Shown in pieces: positions 9,128 to 17,769 of a stretch of 64,000 bases of DNA. The stretch is from positions 3,224,001 through 3,288,000 of the forward strand of contig NZ_JAEACF010000001.1 in the NCBI RefSeq assembly GCF_016401385.1, given 5' to 3'. The DNA is from Fictibacillus halophilus. GTDB lineage: Bacteria; Bacillota; Bacilli; Bacillales; Fictibacillaceae. A program made the position numbers and the translations under genes. Numbering within the stretch: the first letter of the stretch is position 1; every line of letters starts with the position of its first letter. Under the pieces are notes generated by a model. That model had not been told where the DNA came from and made no database searches. It saw only the letters and a list, made by a program, of their open reading frames with translations.

Positions 9128-10375
9128 ATGAAGAACTATCAATCTGATCCTTTTAAAGGAACTTTCGGCAGTCTTGAAAATTTAGCAGACAAGATTAGCG
9201 ACGTTTTGTCGTGCCCTGTAACGATAGAAGATCAGAATCACCGACTCCTTGCTTACAGCACACATGAAGACGGAACAGACCCTGCGCGTATCGCGACCAT
9301 CATCGGGCGGCGCGTACCGGAAAAAGTAGTGAACAGTCTGTGGAAAGATGGTGTGATTCCTAGACTGCAAGAAAGCGATGACCCTGTTCGTGTTGGCACG
9401 ATACAAAATGTTGGACTTGGCGACCGTGTGGCGATATCGATTCGAAAGAACAATGAAGTTCTCGGATACATTTGGGTTCTTGAAGTGGAAAAACAATTAA
9501 CATCAGATGATATGCAATTGTTAAAGCTTGCTGCTGCTTCAGCTAAAAGTCAGCTTCTTCAAATGCAGATCGGCACAAAAAAGAAAGAAGAAAATCGGCA
9601 AGAGCTTTTCTGGAAGATGCTTACCGGTAACCTTCCTCAAGAAGAGCATATTTTAGAAAAACTGCACGAACTTAACATACTGCCGGTCCTCCCAGCAGCT
9701 GTATTTATTCTGCAGCTAGAGGAAGAGATCACACCAGCTATCGAAAAAGATATTTTATACCTCGCTGCAGTCAACCAAAAAATCAATGTTCTCTTATCAG
9801 CGGCTGACGCGAATCAAATGCTCCTCCTCGCCTCACCTGTTGGAAAAGAGCCACCTTTGGAGCTTGCAAAGTCTTTTGTAGAATCCTTTTTTACACATAT
9901 GAAAGAGCGGTTTTCTGTGTCAGATATTAAAGCGGCATATGGAAGTCTTGTCACTTCCTTTTCTCACGTGGAAAAAAGTTATAAAGAGGCATCAAGTGTA
10001 CTAGCTGTTCAGGAAAAGCTCGGCGGAGAAACATTAACCTTGAACGGCTATCACGAACTCGGCATCTACCAATTCTTAGATGCCATTTATGAAAAACAAC
10101 AAAGACAGAGCTATCATAATGAAATGATTCGAACTCTTCAGGAATATGACCGTCAACATAAGACAGAGCTTTATCACACATTAGAAACGTATCTGACGTT
10201 AGATGAAAACCTGAACAAAGCATCAGAAGTGCTTCATATTCACATGAACACATTACTTTATCGTCTTAAACGGATCAGCGAGCTTACGAATATTGATATG
10301 AAAAGCCCTCATCAAAAAATCATGATCTATCTTGATTTCAAGATGAATCGGTTATTTAAACAAGAGCGTTTGTGA
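9128..10375 (+). CDS. adeR: PucR-family transcriptional activator AdeR
   Basis: This 415-residue regulator has an N-terminal GAF-like sensing region (about 20-150), a middle GGDEF-like PucR spacer and a C-terminal helix-turn-helix (HIHMNTLLYRLKRISELTNID, about 375-395) of the PucR HTH_30 class. In B. subtilis adeR lies directly upstream of ald and activates it. The same order and spacing here, with ald starting 125 bp downstream, make the assignment strong. The ligand of the GAF-like domain is unknown to me; alanine is a reasonable guess. A terminator separates it from ald, so the two are separate transcription units. Confidence 0.9.
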   Translation: MKNYQSDPFKGTFGSLENLADKISDVLSCPVTIEDQNHRLLAYSTHEDGTDPARIATIIGRRVPEKVVNSLWKDGVIPRLQESDDPVRVGTIQNVGLGDRVAISIRKNNEVLGYIWVLEVEKQLTSDDMQLLKLAAASAKSQLLQMQIGTKKKEENRQELFWKMLTGNLPQEEHILEKLHELNILPVLPAAVFILQLEEEITPAIEKDILYLAAVNQKINVLLSAADANQMLLLASPVGKEPPLELAKSFVESFFTHMKERFSVSDIKAAYGSLVTSFSHVEKSYKEASSVLAVQEKLGGETLTLNGYHELGIYQFLDAIYEKQQRQSYHNEMIRTLQEYDRQHKTELYHTLETYLTLDENLNKASEVLHIHMNTLLYRLKRISELTNIDMKSPHQKIMIYLDFKMNRLFKQERL

Positions 10376-10397
10376 ATTATCACAAATGCTTTTTTTC
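10365..10397 (+). terminator. Terminator between adeR and ald
   Basis: Arms GCGTTTGTGA (10366-10375) and TCACAAATGC (10380-10389), followed by seven T. The stem overlaps the adeR stop codon. Confidence 0.85.
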
Positions 10398-10500
10398 ATT
10401 TTCTAGATTCTCAACAATGAAAAGCTCAATCCCTAGAACTATACTGAAATCACAATTGAAAACGCACTCAAAGAGTTTATTCATATAGGAGGATTCACAA

Positions 10501-11631
10501 ATGATTATTGGAGTTCCAGCAGAAATTAAAAATAATGAAAACCGCGTAGCGATTACGCCATCAGGTGTTATTACACTAACAGCAGCAGGCCACAAAGTAC
10601 TTGTAGAAAACAATGCAGGTGTTGGCAGCGGATTTACGAACGAAGATTATGCGGCAGCAGGAGCTGAAATCGTAGCAGAAGCACAAGACGCATGGTCAGC
10701 TGAAATGGTTATGAAAGTTAAAGAACCTTTAGCATCTGAGTACAAATATTTCCGTTCAGATCTTATCCTTTTCACTTACTTACACTTAGCTGCAGAGCCA
10801 GCATTGGCAAAAGCACTAACAGAGAGCGGTGTAACAGCGATCGCTTACGAAACAGTTGAATTTAACCGTACGCTTCCTCTATTAACACCAATGAGTGAAG
10901 TTGCAGGACGTATGTCTGCACAAATTGGTGCGCAGTTCCTTGAAAAGCCAAAAGGCGGAAAAGGTATCCTTCTTGCAGGCGTACCAGGTGTTCGTCGCGG
11001 TAAAGTGACAATCATCGGTGGCGGTGTTGTAGGTACGAACGCAGCAAAAGTTGCAATCGGACTTGGCGCTGACGTTACGATCATTGACCTTAGCCCAGAT
11101 CGTCTTCGTCAACTTGATGATATCTTCGGAAACAGCATTCAAACATTAATGTCTAACCCATTAAATATTGCACAAGCTGTAGCTGAATCTGATCTAGTAA
11201 TCGGAGCTGTTCTTATTCCAGGAGCAAAAGCACCTAAATTGGTAACTGAAGAAATGATTAAATCCATGACTCCAGGATCTGTTGTTGTTGATGTTGCGAT
11301 CGACCAAGGTGGTATCTTTGAAACGGTTGACCGCATCACTACACATGACAACCCTACGTACGATAAGCACGGAGTTGTTCACTATGCAGTAGCAAACATG
11401 CCTGGTGCGGTTCCTCGTACGTCTACGATCGCACTTACAAACGTAACAGTTCCTTATGCACTACAAATCGCTAACAAAGGTGCACAAGCAGCAATCGCTC
11501 AAAACCCTTCTTTAAAAGCGGGTCTTAACACAGCTGGTGGTTTCGTAACATATGAAGCAGTTGCAACTGACCTTGGCTACGACTATGTTTCAGCTGAAGT
11601 TGCATTAGAAAAAGCCGTTCAAACGGTATAA
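10501..11631 (+). CDS. ald: Alanine dehydrogenase
   Basis: A 376-residue NAD-dependent enzyme that interconverts L-alanine with pyruvate and ammonia, used for growth on alanine and in sporulating cells. Substrate-site residues Arg15, Lys74 (VKVKEP context) and His95 (TYLHLA) are present, as are the Rossmann motif GGGVVG near 173-178 and the catalytic Asp at 268 (VAIDQGG). Length and start ([10 protein letters not shown]) match the Bacillus enzyme. A strong AGGAGG site lies eight bases before the ATG. It is likely activated by the adjacent AdeR. Codon choice is that of a highly expressed gene (many GCA/GTA/GGT). Confidence 0.97.
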   Translation: MIIGVPAEIKNNENRVAITPSGVITLTAAGHKVLVENNAGVGSGFTNEDYAAAGAEIVAEAQDAWSAEMVMKVKEPLASEYKYFRSDLILFTYLHLAAEPALAKALTESGVTAIAYETVEFNRTLPLLTPMSEVAGRMSAQIGAQFLEKPKGGKGILLAGVPGVRRGKVTIIGGGVVGTNAAKVAIGLGADVTIIDLSPDRLRQLDDIFGNSIQTLMSNPLNIAQAVAESDLVIGAVLIPGAKAPKLVTEEMIKSMTPGSVVVDVAIDQGGIFETVDRITTHDNPTYDKHGVVHYAVANMPGAVPRTSTIALTNVTVPYALQIANKGAQAAIAQNPSLKAGLNTAGGFVTYEAVATDLGYDYVSAEVALEKAVQTV

Positions 11632-11642
11632 TGGATCGAATG

Positions 11643-11686
11643 AAAAGAAGCTAGGCTCATAATTCTGAGCCTTAGCTTCTTTTTTG
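11643..11686 (+). terminator. Terminator of ald
   Basis: Long stem GAAGCTAGGCTCA with TGAGCCTTAGCTTC, followed by a T run. Confidence 0.9.
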
Positions 11687-11830
11687 TGTTTTCCTAGTGA
11701 AGGTAATTATCCGTTTTAGACAGATGCCCAGTCTCTTATAAGAGGTCATAAATTCTCGACAAACGTCACATCGATTTTTTATTAAAAATCCCTACTATCC
11801 ACCATCTTCATAGAACCATTTTCCCATTTG

Positions 11831-11884
11831 TTTACACAATCTTAACATTCTCATAACCTTACTAAAATATTATCGGAGTATAAT
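11831..11884 (+). promoter_or_regulatory. Pho box-type promoter of the alkaline phosphatase gene
   Basis: TTTACA at 11831 and TTAACA at 11842 are spaced 11 bp start to start, with a weaker ATAACC at 11853 on the same phase. A -10 hexamer TATAAT lies at 11879-11884 and no good -35 is present. This is the layout of PhoP-activated promoters in Bacillus, where TTAACA-like direct repeats with 11-bp phasing lie upstream of the -10. PhoP control is inference. Confidence 0.65.
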
Positions 11885-11923
11885 TCCTCACTGTAAGACA
11901 ACTCAAAACAACAGGAGGCTATT

Positions 11924-13288
11924 ATGGCTATTTCAAAAAAGGTACTATCTGTTGCAATGGCAGGAACTCTTGCTATAAGCGGTTTAGCAATAAATCAAGC
12001 ATCAGCTGATGATAAAAATAAAGAAAATGAAATTCGAAACGTAATCTTTTTAATCGGTGATGGCATGGGGCCGACATACACGACTGCCTATCGCGCTTTT
12101 AAAGATGATACAAAAACACCAATGATGGAAGAAACAAAACTTGATAAGTACTTGGTAGGGATGCAATCCACATATTCTCATGATGAAAAAGAGAGTGTAA
12201 CGGATTCTGCTGCTGCAGCTACTTCAATGTCAGCAGGAATCAAAACCTATAACGGTGCAATCGCCGTTGATATGGAAAAGAAGGATGTAAAAACCGTTTT
12301 GGAACAAGCGAAGGAAAACGGTAAATCAACTGGTTTAGTCGCAACATCTCAAATTAACCATGCTACACCAGCTGCATTCGGTGCGCATGATGAATCTCGT
12401 GAAAATTATAACCAAATCGCTGATGACTATTACGATGATATGGTGAATGGCAAGCATAAGGTTGACGTGCTTTTAGGCGGAGGCACTAGCTATTTTGAAC
12501 GTAAAGACCGCAACATTACAAAAGAATTCCAAAAAGATGGTTACTCTTACGTTACGAGCCGTGACCAAATGTTGAAAGACGACAACGAACAAGTTCTAGG
12601 CTTATTTGCTCCAAAAGAGCTAGACAAAAAAATCGACCGTCCAAAAGAGCAGCCATCCCTTAAAGAGATGACAAACTCTGCATTGGATCGTTTGAATAAA
12701 AATGATGATGGTTTCTTCCTTATGGTGGAAGGAAGCCAAATTGACTGGGCTGGACATGACAACGATGTTGTTGCAGGAATGAGTGAAATGGAAGACTTTG
12801 AACAAGCTTTCCAATCTGCAATCGAATTTGCTAAAAAAGACAAGCACACACTTGTAATCACAACAGCTGACCACTCAACAGGTGGGATGACAATGGGTCG
12901 TGACGGAGATTACAAATGGGATCCTGCTTCAATTAAAGCAGCAAAGAAAACACCTGACTATATCGCGAAGCAAATCGCAAAAGGTGCACCTGTAGAAGAA
13001 ACATTAAAGAAATATATCGATCTTGAATTAACACCTGAGGAAGTTCAATCTGTTAAGGATGCAAAAGAAAAAAGCGGTGATGTATTAGAAATCGATAACG
13101 CTATCGAAAAAATCTTTGATCTCCGCTCAGGAACAGGCTGGACAACAGATGGGCATACGGGAGAAGATGTTAACGTTTATGCATACGGACCAGGATTGGA
13201 GAAATTCACTGGAAAGATCGACAATACGGATACAGCAAAAGAAATTTTCTCTATCTTAGAGAAAAGCAAATCTGCATTAGAGAAATAA
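11924..13288 (+). CDS. Secreted alkaline phosphatase (PhoA family)
   Basis: A 454-residue exported phosphomonoesterase. The signal peptide ends near residue 28 (ASA-DD). Metal and active-site motifs are IGDGMGP (Asp46 zinc/magnesium ligand), VTDSAAAAT with nucleophile Ser95, EGSQIDWAGHDND, TADHSTGG, and GHTGEDVNVY near the C-terminus. Length is like B. subtilis PhoA/PhoB. It releases inorganic phosphate outside the cell and is expected in the PhoPR regulon, consistent with the Pho-type promoter just upstream. Which of the two B. subtilis paralogues it equates to cannot be decided. Confidence 0.93.
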   Translation: MAISKKVLSVAMAGTLAISGLAINQASADDKNKENEIRNVIFLIGDGMGPTYTTAYRAFKDDTKTPMMEETKLDKYLVGMQSTYSHDEKESVTDSAAAATSMSAGIKTYNGAIAVDMEKKDVKTVLEQAKENGKSTGLVATSQINHATPAAFGAHDESRENYNQIADDYYDDMVNGKHKVDVLLGGGTSYFERKDRNITKEFQKDGYSYVTSRDQMLKDDNEQVLGLFAPKELDKKIDRPKEQPSLKEMTNSALDRLNKNDDGFFLMVEGSQIDWAGHDNDVVAGMSEMEDFEQAFQSAIEFAKKDKHTLVITTADHSTGGMTMGRDGDYKWDPASIKAAKKTPDYIAKQIAKGAPVEETLKKYIDLELTPEEVQSVKDAKEKSGDVLEIDNAIEKIFDLRSGTGWTTDGHTGEDVNVYAYGPGLEKFTGKIDNTDTAKEIFSILEKSKSALEK

Positions 13289-13313
13289 TATTTTCTCAAT
13301 AGGTAATTCTAAC

Positions 13314-13350
13314 AAAAAAGCATCCCGTTTATACGGGGTGCTTATCTTTT
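13314..13350 (+). terminator. Terminator of the alkaline phosphatase gene
   Basis: Stem AAGCATCCCGT with ACGGGGTGCTT, followed by a T-rich tail. Confidence 0.85.
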
Positions 13351-13363
13351 AGGAGGTGGATCC

Positions 13364-14026
13364 ATGCCTTTGAAAGGTTGGATAACGCTTGTTTTATCAG
13401 CTGCGTTAATCACTGGCTGTTCAGCAGATACGAACAAGGATACAAGTACACCACAAAACGAGTCCAATAAAAAGGAATCTAAAAAACAGTCAGGAGAACA
13501 AACCTTCACAGACAGTTCTCAAGCTTCAGATGATACAGGACTAACGGAAATCAACAAAAAAGTTGCAGACCAAGATGGAACAATCACTTTAAAGAAATAT
13601 GCGAGAGTAAATAAGGAACAACAGGCAGATTCAATATCCCTAACCATTGATGAAGTAAAAGTTTTACACTATGCACCATCTCTAGATCTTATAGATTTCT
13701 TTCATGGTTATACAAAACAAGATGAATTTCCTTATGTACGTGTAAACGTAAAGATTGCTAATCAAGGAAAAGAGACCGTTCATTTCAATCCCGTATCAAC
13801 AATCAAAACTGATCAAGGGGAAACCGTAACGTGGGAAGATGACTTTTACCTGGAGAAATTAAACGGAGAGATCAAACCAGGGGAAGAAAAAGTAGGAAGC
13901 CTTGGATTTATTCTGAACAAAACCAATTCAGATAAATTGAATTCCATCACCATAACATCCAGCGAAGTCGTTAACGATCAGAAAAAATCAATTTCAAATC
14001 CTCTAACCTTTAATGTTGATTTCTAG
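13364..14026 (+). CDS. Lipoprotein with a DUF4352-like Ig fold
   Basis: This 220-residue protein has a lipoprotein signal peptide with lipobox LITGC, so Cys19 would be lipidated and the protein anchored outside the membrane. A low-complexity linker rich in Ser, Lys, Asn and Thr (20-60) follows. The domain from about 65 to the end (DSISLTIDEVKVLHY, YVRVNVKIANQGKETVHFNP, NGEIKPGEEKVGSLGFIL) has the strand pattern of DUF4352-type immunoglobulin-like lipoproteins. Function is unknown in the family. AGGAGG precedes the ATG. It starts just after the phosphatase terminator and has its own terminator. Confidence 0.8.
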   Translation: MPLKGWITLVLSAALITGCSADTNKDTSTPQNESNKKESKKQSGEQTFTDSSQASDDTGLTEINKKVADQDGTITLKKYARVNKEQQADSISLTIDEVKVLHYAPSLDLIDFFHGYTKQDEFPYVRVNVKIANQGKETVHFNPVSTIKTDQGETVTWEDDFYLEKLNGEIKPGEEKVGSLGFILNKTNSDKLNSITITSSEVVNDQKKSISNPLTFNVDF

Positions 14027-14032
14027 ACTATA

Positions 14033-14073
14033 AAACATCCATGCAGGAATAGCTCTGCATGGATGTTTTTTTA
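14033..14073 (+). terminator. Terminator of the lipoprotein gene
   Basis: AACATCCATGCAG pairs with CTGCATGGATGTT, followed by seven T. Confidence 0.9.
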
Positions 14074-14119
14074 TTTTCCGGGAAATTTTTGTCGAATCTT
14101 AATGTATGATGGTAGAAGC

Positions 14120-15634
14120 TTATAGAAGTCCTTCCTTCTTCAAGAAATCCTCCGCGACTTTCTTAGGTGATTCTCCTCCAACATTCACCTTATAATTCAT
14201 CTCGCGCATTTCATCGTCTGTAATTTTCCCTGCTAGCTTATCCAACGCATCCTTTAGTTCTGGGTACTTCTCTACCGTTTCTTTACGAAGCATCGGTGCA
14301 CCCTGATAAGGAGGAAACAGCTTTTTATCATCTTCTAGTACCGTAAGTTTGTATTGACGCAGTTCGCTGTCTGTTGAGTAAGCATCTACAACATCGATCT
14401 CGCCTTTTTTCACCGCATTATATCTTAGCTTCGGCTCCATCGTTCTTACATTTGCAAACTGAATATCGTACAGTTCCTGAATTCCTTTGTAGCCATCTTC
14501 ACGATCCGAAAATTCTAGCGTAAAGCCTGCATTTAAGCTTTGGCTGACACTTTTTAAATCTGAAATCGTTTTTAAGTTGTACTCTTTCGCCAACTGTTCA
14601 GGAACAGCAAGCGCATACGTATTGTTATATTTCATTGGGCTTAACAGCTGCATATCAAACTTACTTTCCATCCCACGTCGAGCTTGTTCATATACTTTTT
14701 CGCTATCAGTACTTGTTGCGTTCTCCTTTAAAAACTCTGCGATCGCAGTTCCTGTAAATTCCGGATAGATGTCTATGCTTCCTGATTTTAGCGCATTAAA
14801 TACAAAGGAAGTCTTACCAAGCCCTGGCTTCAGTTCCACATTTAGATCGGTTTCTTCTTCAATTAAAAGTTTGTACATGTTGATCAATATCTCAGGCTCA
14901 GAACCTAGCTTACCACCGATAACGATATCTTCTTGTCCACCTTTCATTGCAAAAGGAACAATTATGACTAAAAGAGCCGCTATCAAAAATGCGCTGACGG
15001 TTGTTAGCGCTCGTTTAAACGACAAAAGTTCGAACCTTCTGAGCAGAAAATCAAATAAGATCGCAAGCAATGCGGCTGGAACAGCTCCAAGTACAATCAG
15101 CATCGTGTTATTGCGGTCAATACCGAGCAAGATAATATCACCAAGTCCACCTGCTCCAATTAAAGCTGCAAGCGTAGCGGTTCCAATGATTAGGACCATG
15201 GACGTTCTGATTCCTGCCATAATAACTGGCATCGCTAAAGGAAGTTCAACCTTCATCAATCTCTTCCTCGTGTTCATACCCATCGCTCTCGCTGCTTCAA
15301 TTAATGAAGAATCCACTTCCTTAATTCCAGTATACGTGTTTCTTAAAATCGGAAGCAGAGCATAAACAACAAGAGCGATAATCGCAGGGACCTTCCCAAT
15401 CCCAAACAGCGGAATCAAAAGTCCTAAAAGAGCAAGTGACGGGATAGTCTGCAACACAGCCGTCACTCCGATAATCGGTTCAGCCACTCTTGGTTTTTTC
15501 GTTAGATAGATACCTAGAGGGATTGTGATGACCACAGCAAATAGAAGAGCGATAAACGAAATTTGAATGTGCTCGATCAGTGCACTTGCAAGTTCACCTT
15601 TTCGATCTTGAAATACTTGCATGAAATTATTCAT
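14120..15634 (-). CDS. opuFB: Osmolyte ABC transporter, fused permease and substrate-binding protein (OpuF type)
   Basis: A 504-residue fusion. The N-terminal ~210 residues form an ABC permease with about six helices and the EAA loop (IEAARAMGMNTRKRLMKVELPLAMP). After another hydrophobic segment (about 213-232) the C-terminal ~270 residues form an OpuAC-type substrate-binding domain (IVIGGKLGSEPEILINMYKLLIEE, YPEFTGTAIAEFLK, VDAYSTDSELRQYKL). This is the domain order of OpuF transporters for glycine betaine and related compatible solutes. I chose ATG 15634 over one 11 codons upstream because AGAGG lies before it and it overlaps the ATPase stop by 8 bp. Substrate is inferred. Confidence 0.88.
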   Translation of the reverse strand: MNNFMQVFQDRKGELASALIEHIQISFIALLFAVVITIPLGIYLTKKPRVAEPIIGVTAVLQTIPSLALLGLLIPLFGIGKVPAIIALVVYALLPILRNTYTGIKEVDSSLIEAARAMGMNTRKRLMKVELPLAMPVIMAGIRTSMVLIIGTATLAALIGAGGLGDIILLGIDRNNTMLIVLGAVPAALLAILFDFLLRRFELLSFKRALTTVSAFLIAALLVIIVPFAMKGGQEDIVIGGKLGSEPEILINMYKLLIEEETDLNVELKPGLGKTSFVFNALKSGSIDIYPEFTGTAIAEFLKENATSTDSEKVYEQARRGMESKFDMQLLSPMKYNNTYALAVPEQLAKEYNLKTISDLKSVSQSLNAGFTLEFSDREDGYKGIQELYDIQFANVRTMEPKLRYNAVKKGEIDVVDAYSTDSELRQYKLTVLEDDKKLFPPYQGAPMLRKETVEKYPELKDALDKLAGKITDDEMREMNYKVNVGGESPKKVAEDFLKKEGLL

Positions 15635-16598
15635 CTCTGCTACCTCTTTCCTGCAAGTGATCTGCAAGATATTGAATAACAGCCTGTCTGTTCAGCGTTC
15701 CTATAATCGCACCATGATCTTCAACCGTTACTTCATTTTCACGAATTAAAATATCTAGTGCATCCTTCATACTCGTTTTCACTGAAATGGAAGGTAATTG
15801 ATAATCTAGACCAATTTCATCTGCTTTCAATGGAATGACAAGCTTTCGAAGATCTATATTTTCAACAGAACTTACACTCTCTGTTCCTACAAAATTTCTT
15901 ACAAAATCATCGGCAGGGTTTTCGAGCAGCTCCTTTGGCGTTCCCACCTGTACGATAGAACCTTCATTCATCACACAGATCCTGTCTCCAAGTTTGATTG
16001 CTTCCTTCATGTCATGCGTCACGAAAACAATGGTTTTCTTGATGTTTCTTTGAAGGTTAAAAAGATCTTCCTGCAGCTTTTCTCTACTAATGGGGTCGAG
16101 TGCACTAAAAGGTTCATCCATAAGGATAATGTTAGGATCTGCAGCTAGTGCTCGCACGACACCAACACGCTGCTGCTGTCCCCCAGAGAGTTCTTTAGGC
16201 TTTCGATCTCGATACGTCTTCGGATCTAAACCGACCATCTCAAGAAGCTCGTCCACTCTCTTACGAATTCTCTCTTTGTCCCATCCTTTTAACTCGGGAA
16301 CGATACTAATATTCTCTAGGATCGTCATATGAGGAAATAAAGCGATCTGCTGCAGTACATACCCTATATTCCAACGTAATTCATCAATTTTGTAATCACT
16401 GATTCTCTTGTTATCGATGGAAATCGTGCCTTTTGTAAGGCTTATCAGCCGGTTGATCATCTTAAGCATCGTCGTTTTTCCACAACCACTCGGACCAATC
16501 ACGACAAAAAATTCCCCTGGCTGTATCGTTAAATTCAAATCGCGAACCGCAGACGTTCCATCACGGTATTCTTTAGAAACATTATCAAAAGTTATCAT
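15627..16598 (-). CDS. opuFA: Osmolyte ABC transporter ATPase with CBS domain
   Basis: The 323-residue cytoplasmic ATPase has Walker A GPSGCGKTT (about 36-44), Q-loop, signature LSGGQQQR, Walker B ILMDEPFSALD and switch His in VTHDM. Residues after ~250 form a single CBS-like segment (SISVKTSMKDALDILIRENEVTVEDHGAIIGTLNRQAV), as in OpuAA/OpuCA-type ATPases, where CBS domains sense ionic strength or c-di-AMP. It is the first gene of the two-gene unit with opuFB, and the genes overlap by 8 bp. AAGGAG precedes the ATG. Osmotic induction is expected but no promoter was identified with confidence. Confidence 0.9.
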   Translation of the reverse strand: MITFDNVSKEYRDGTSAVRDLNLTIQPGEFFVVIGPSGCGKTTMLKMINRLISLTKGTISIDNKRISDYKIDELRWNIGYVLQQIALFPHMTILENISIVPELKGWDKERIRKRVDELLEMVGLDPKTYRDRKPKELSGGQQQRVGVVRALAADPNIILMDEPFSALDPISREKLQEDLFNLQRNIKKTIVFVTHDMKEAIKLGDRICVMNEGSIVQVGTPKELLENPADDFVRNFVGTESVSSVENIDLRKLVIPLKADEIGLDYQLPSISVKTSMKDALDILIRENEVTVEDHGAIIGTLNRQAVIQYLADHLQERGSRDE

Positions 16599-16735
16599 AC
16601 ACCTGCTCCTTAGTGTGCTTTATCTATTACAAGCAGTATTTCCGTTTTTTCTGTAATCAATAATCAATCTACACTATGTATTGCACAAAGAAAGAGAATG
16701 TAAACTACTCTTGTACTATATATTTATATGGTTTA

Positions 16736-16764
16736 TTGATTAATTACAAAAACTGCCTTATAAT
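16736..16764 (+). promoter_or_regulatory. Sigma-A promoter of the preQ1-controlled transporter
   Basis: TTGATT (16736-16741) and TATAAT (16759-16764) have exactly 17 bp between them. They lie just ahead of the riboswitch. Confidence 0.75.
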
Positions 16765-16786
16765 GGGGAACTGTTGTGTTAAAAGT

Positions 16787-16828
16787 GTTTCGCGGTTCGC
16801 AAACTCCCGCGTTATCAAAACTAGGAGG
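16787..16828 (+). ncRNA. PreQ1-I riboswitch overlapping the Shine-Dalgarno site
   Basis: Stem CGCGG (16791-16795) pairs with CCGCG. It encloses a loop TTCGCAAACTC and is followed by an A-rich tail ending AAAACTAGG. This matches the short H-type pseudoknot of class I preQ1 aptamers. The tail runs directly into AGGAGG (16823-16828), the ribosome binding site, so ligand binding should hide the site. Control by translation is inferred. The neighbouring transporter is of the family that imports queuosine precursors. Confidence 0.85.
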
Positions 16829-16835
16829 AATTTTT

Positions 16836-17537
16836 ATGTTTAATTTTTATTTTGGTGTAGCTTTTGCACTGGTTAATTTTATATTGTTTTTAACGTGCTA
16901 TAAGTGGTTTGGCCGTATGGGATTGTTTGCTTGGATCGCAGCAGCTACCATTCTTGCTAACCTGCAAGTTGTTAAAACGATCGAGATGTTCGGTCTTGTA
17001 ATGACTCTCGGTAATGTGATCTACGGAACTATTTATTTAGCAACAGATCTAATCAATGAGAAGTACGGAGAAAAAGAAGCGAAAAAAGCCGTTTGGTTCG
17101 GGTTCTTTACTCTCATTATGACGACGATCATCATGCAGATGGTGCTCGTGTTTCAACCGCACGAAAGTGACATCTTCCAGCCGCATCTTGAAGCAATCTT
17201 TGGATTTATGCCACGCCTAGTAATCGGTAGTCTCGCTGCTTACTTAATCAGTCAGTATCTAGACGTTAAACTTTTTGCGAAACTGAAGAAAAAGTTTTCA
17301 CGTCCTGATCAGCTTTGGATTCGTAATAACGGTAGTACGATGGTGAGTCAGCTTATCGACACGGTTATCTTTTGTACGATTGCTTTTGCTGGTGTGTTCT
17401 CATGGGATGTTTGGATTCAGATTTTCTTTACAACGTATGTGATTAAATTTGTAGTGTCAGCGGCTTCCACGCCGTTTATCTATATTGCAAGAAGCTTCAA
17501 CCATCCGGAAGAAGACCTTCAGAAACTAGGCGTTTAA
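16836..17537 (+). CDS. Queuosine precursor transporter (VUT family, YpdP/YhhQ-like)
   Basis: A 233-residue membrane protein with about six helices. Family motifs are ANLQVVKTIEMFGLVMTLGNVIYGTIYLATDLINEKYG, which is the VUT/DUF165 signature, and NNGSTMVSQLIDTVIF. E. coli YhhQ of this family imports preQ0/preQ1 and the B. subtilis homologue is YpdP. The preQ1 riboswitch just upstream supports a role in queuosine precursor uptake. The start at 16836 is chosen because AGGAGG lies seven bases before it. An upstream alternative (16776) would translate through the riboswitch. Confidence 0.92.
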   Translation: MFNFYFGVAFALVNFILFLTCYKWFGRMGLFAWIAAATILANLQVVKTIEMFGLVMTLGNVIYGTIYLATDLINEKYGEKEAKKAVWFGFFTLIMTTIIMQMVLVFQPHESDIFQPHLEAIFGFMPRLVIGSLAAYLISQYLDVKLFAKLKKKFSRPDQLWIRNNGSTMVSQLIDTVIFCTIAFAGVFSWDVWIQIFFTTYVIKFVVSAASTPFIYIARSFNHPEEDLQKLGV

Positions 17538-17703
17538 AATGCCTGGTTTTTTCTTTTCCTTTACAGTGGCGACATCTCCTTCACCCCACCTTTACAGAAC
17601 AGTCTTTTGTTAAGATATCCCCTCATATAGACCTTTTTTTCTTTAAAATACTAAGGAGATTTTGACCATTCTTTCCCCATTTTCCTTTGTTAGCATAATG
17701 AAT

Positions 17704-17739
17704 GTGAACCTGATTGTTGCATGAGGCGAGCAGGTTCAC
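17704..17739 (+). other. Inverted repeat in the glpQ leader
   Basis: Perfect 9-bp arms GTGAACCTG (17704-17712) and CAGGTTCAC (17731-17739) enclose an 18-nt loop, about 30 bp before the glpQ start. There is no T run, so it is not a simple terminator. It could be an operator or an RNA hairpin bound by a regulator. Confidence 0.6.
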
Positions 17740-17769
17740 GGACCATACAATGACAAGGGGATGAATGAC

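Noticed and set aside
14769-15365. 198-codon plus-strand ORF opposite opuFB
   Set aside because: It is a shadow of the permease frame; the opposite strand has clear domains, a start site and an operon partner.
17591-17615. Possible Pho box before glpQ
   Set aside because: Only one good hexamer (TTTACA) is present; the hexamers at 11-bp phase do not match.
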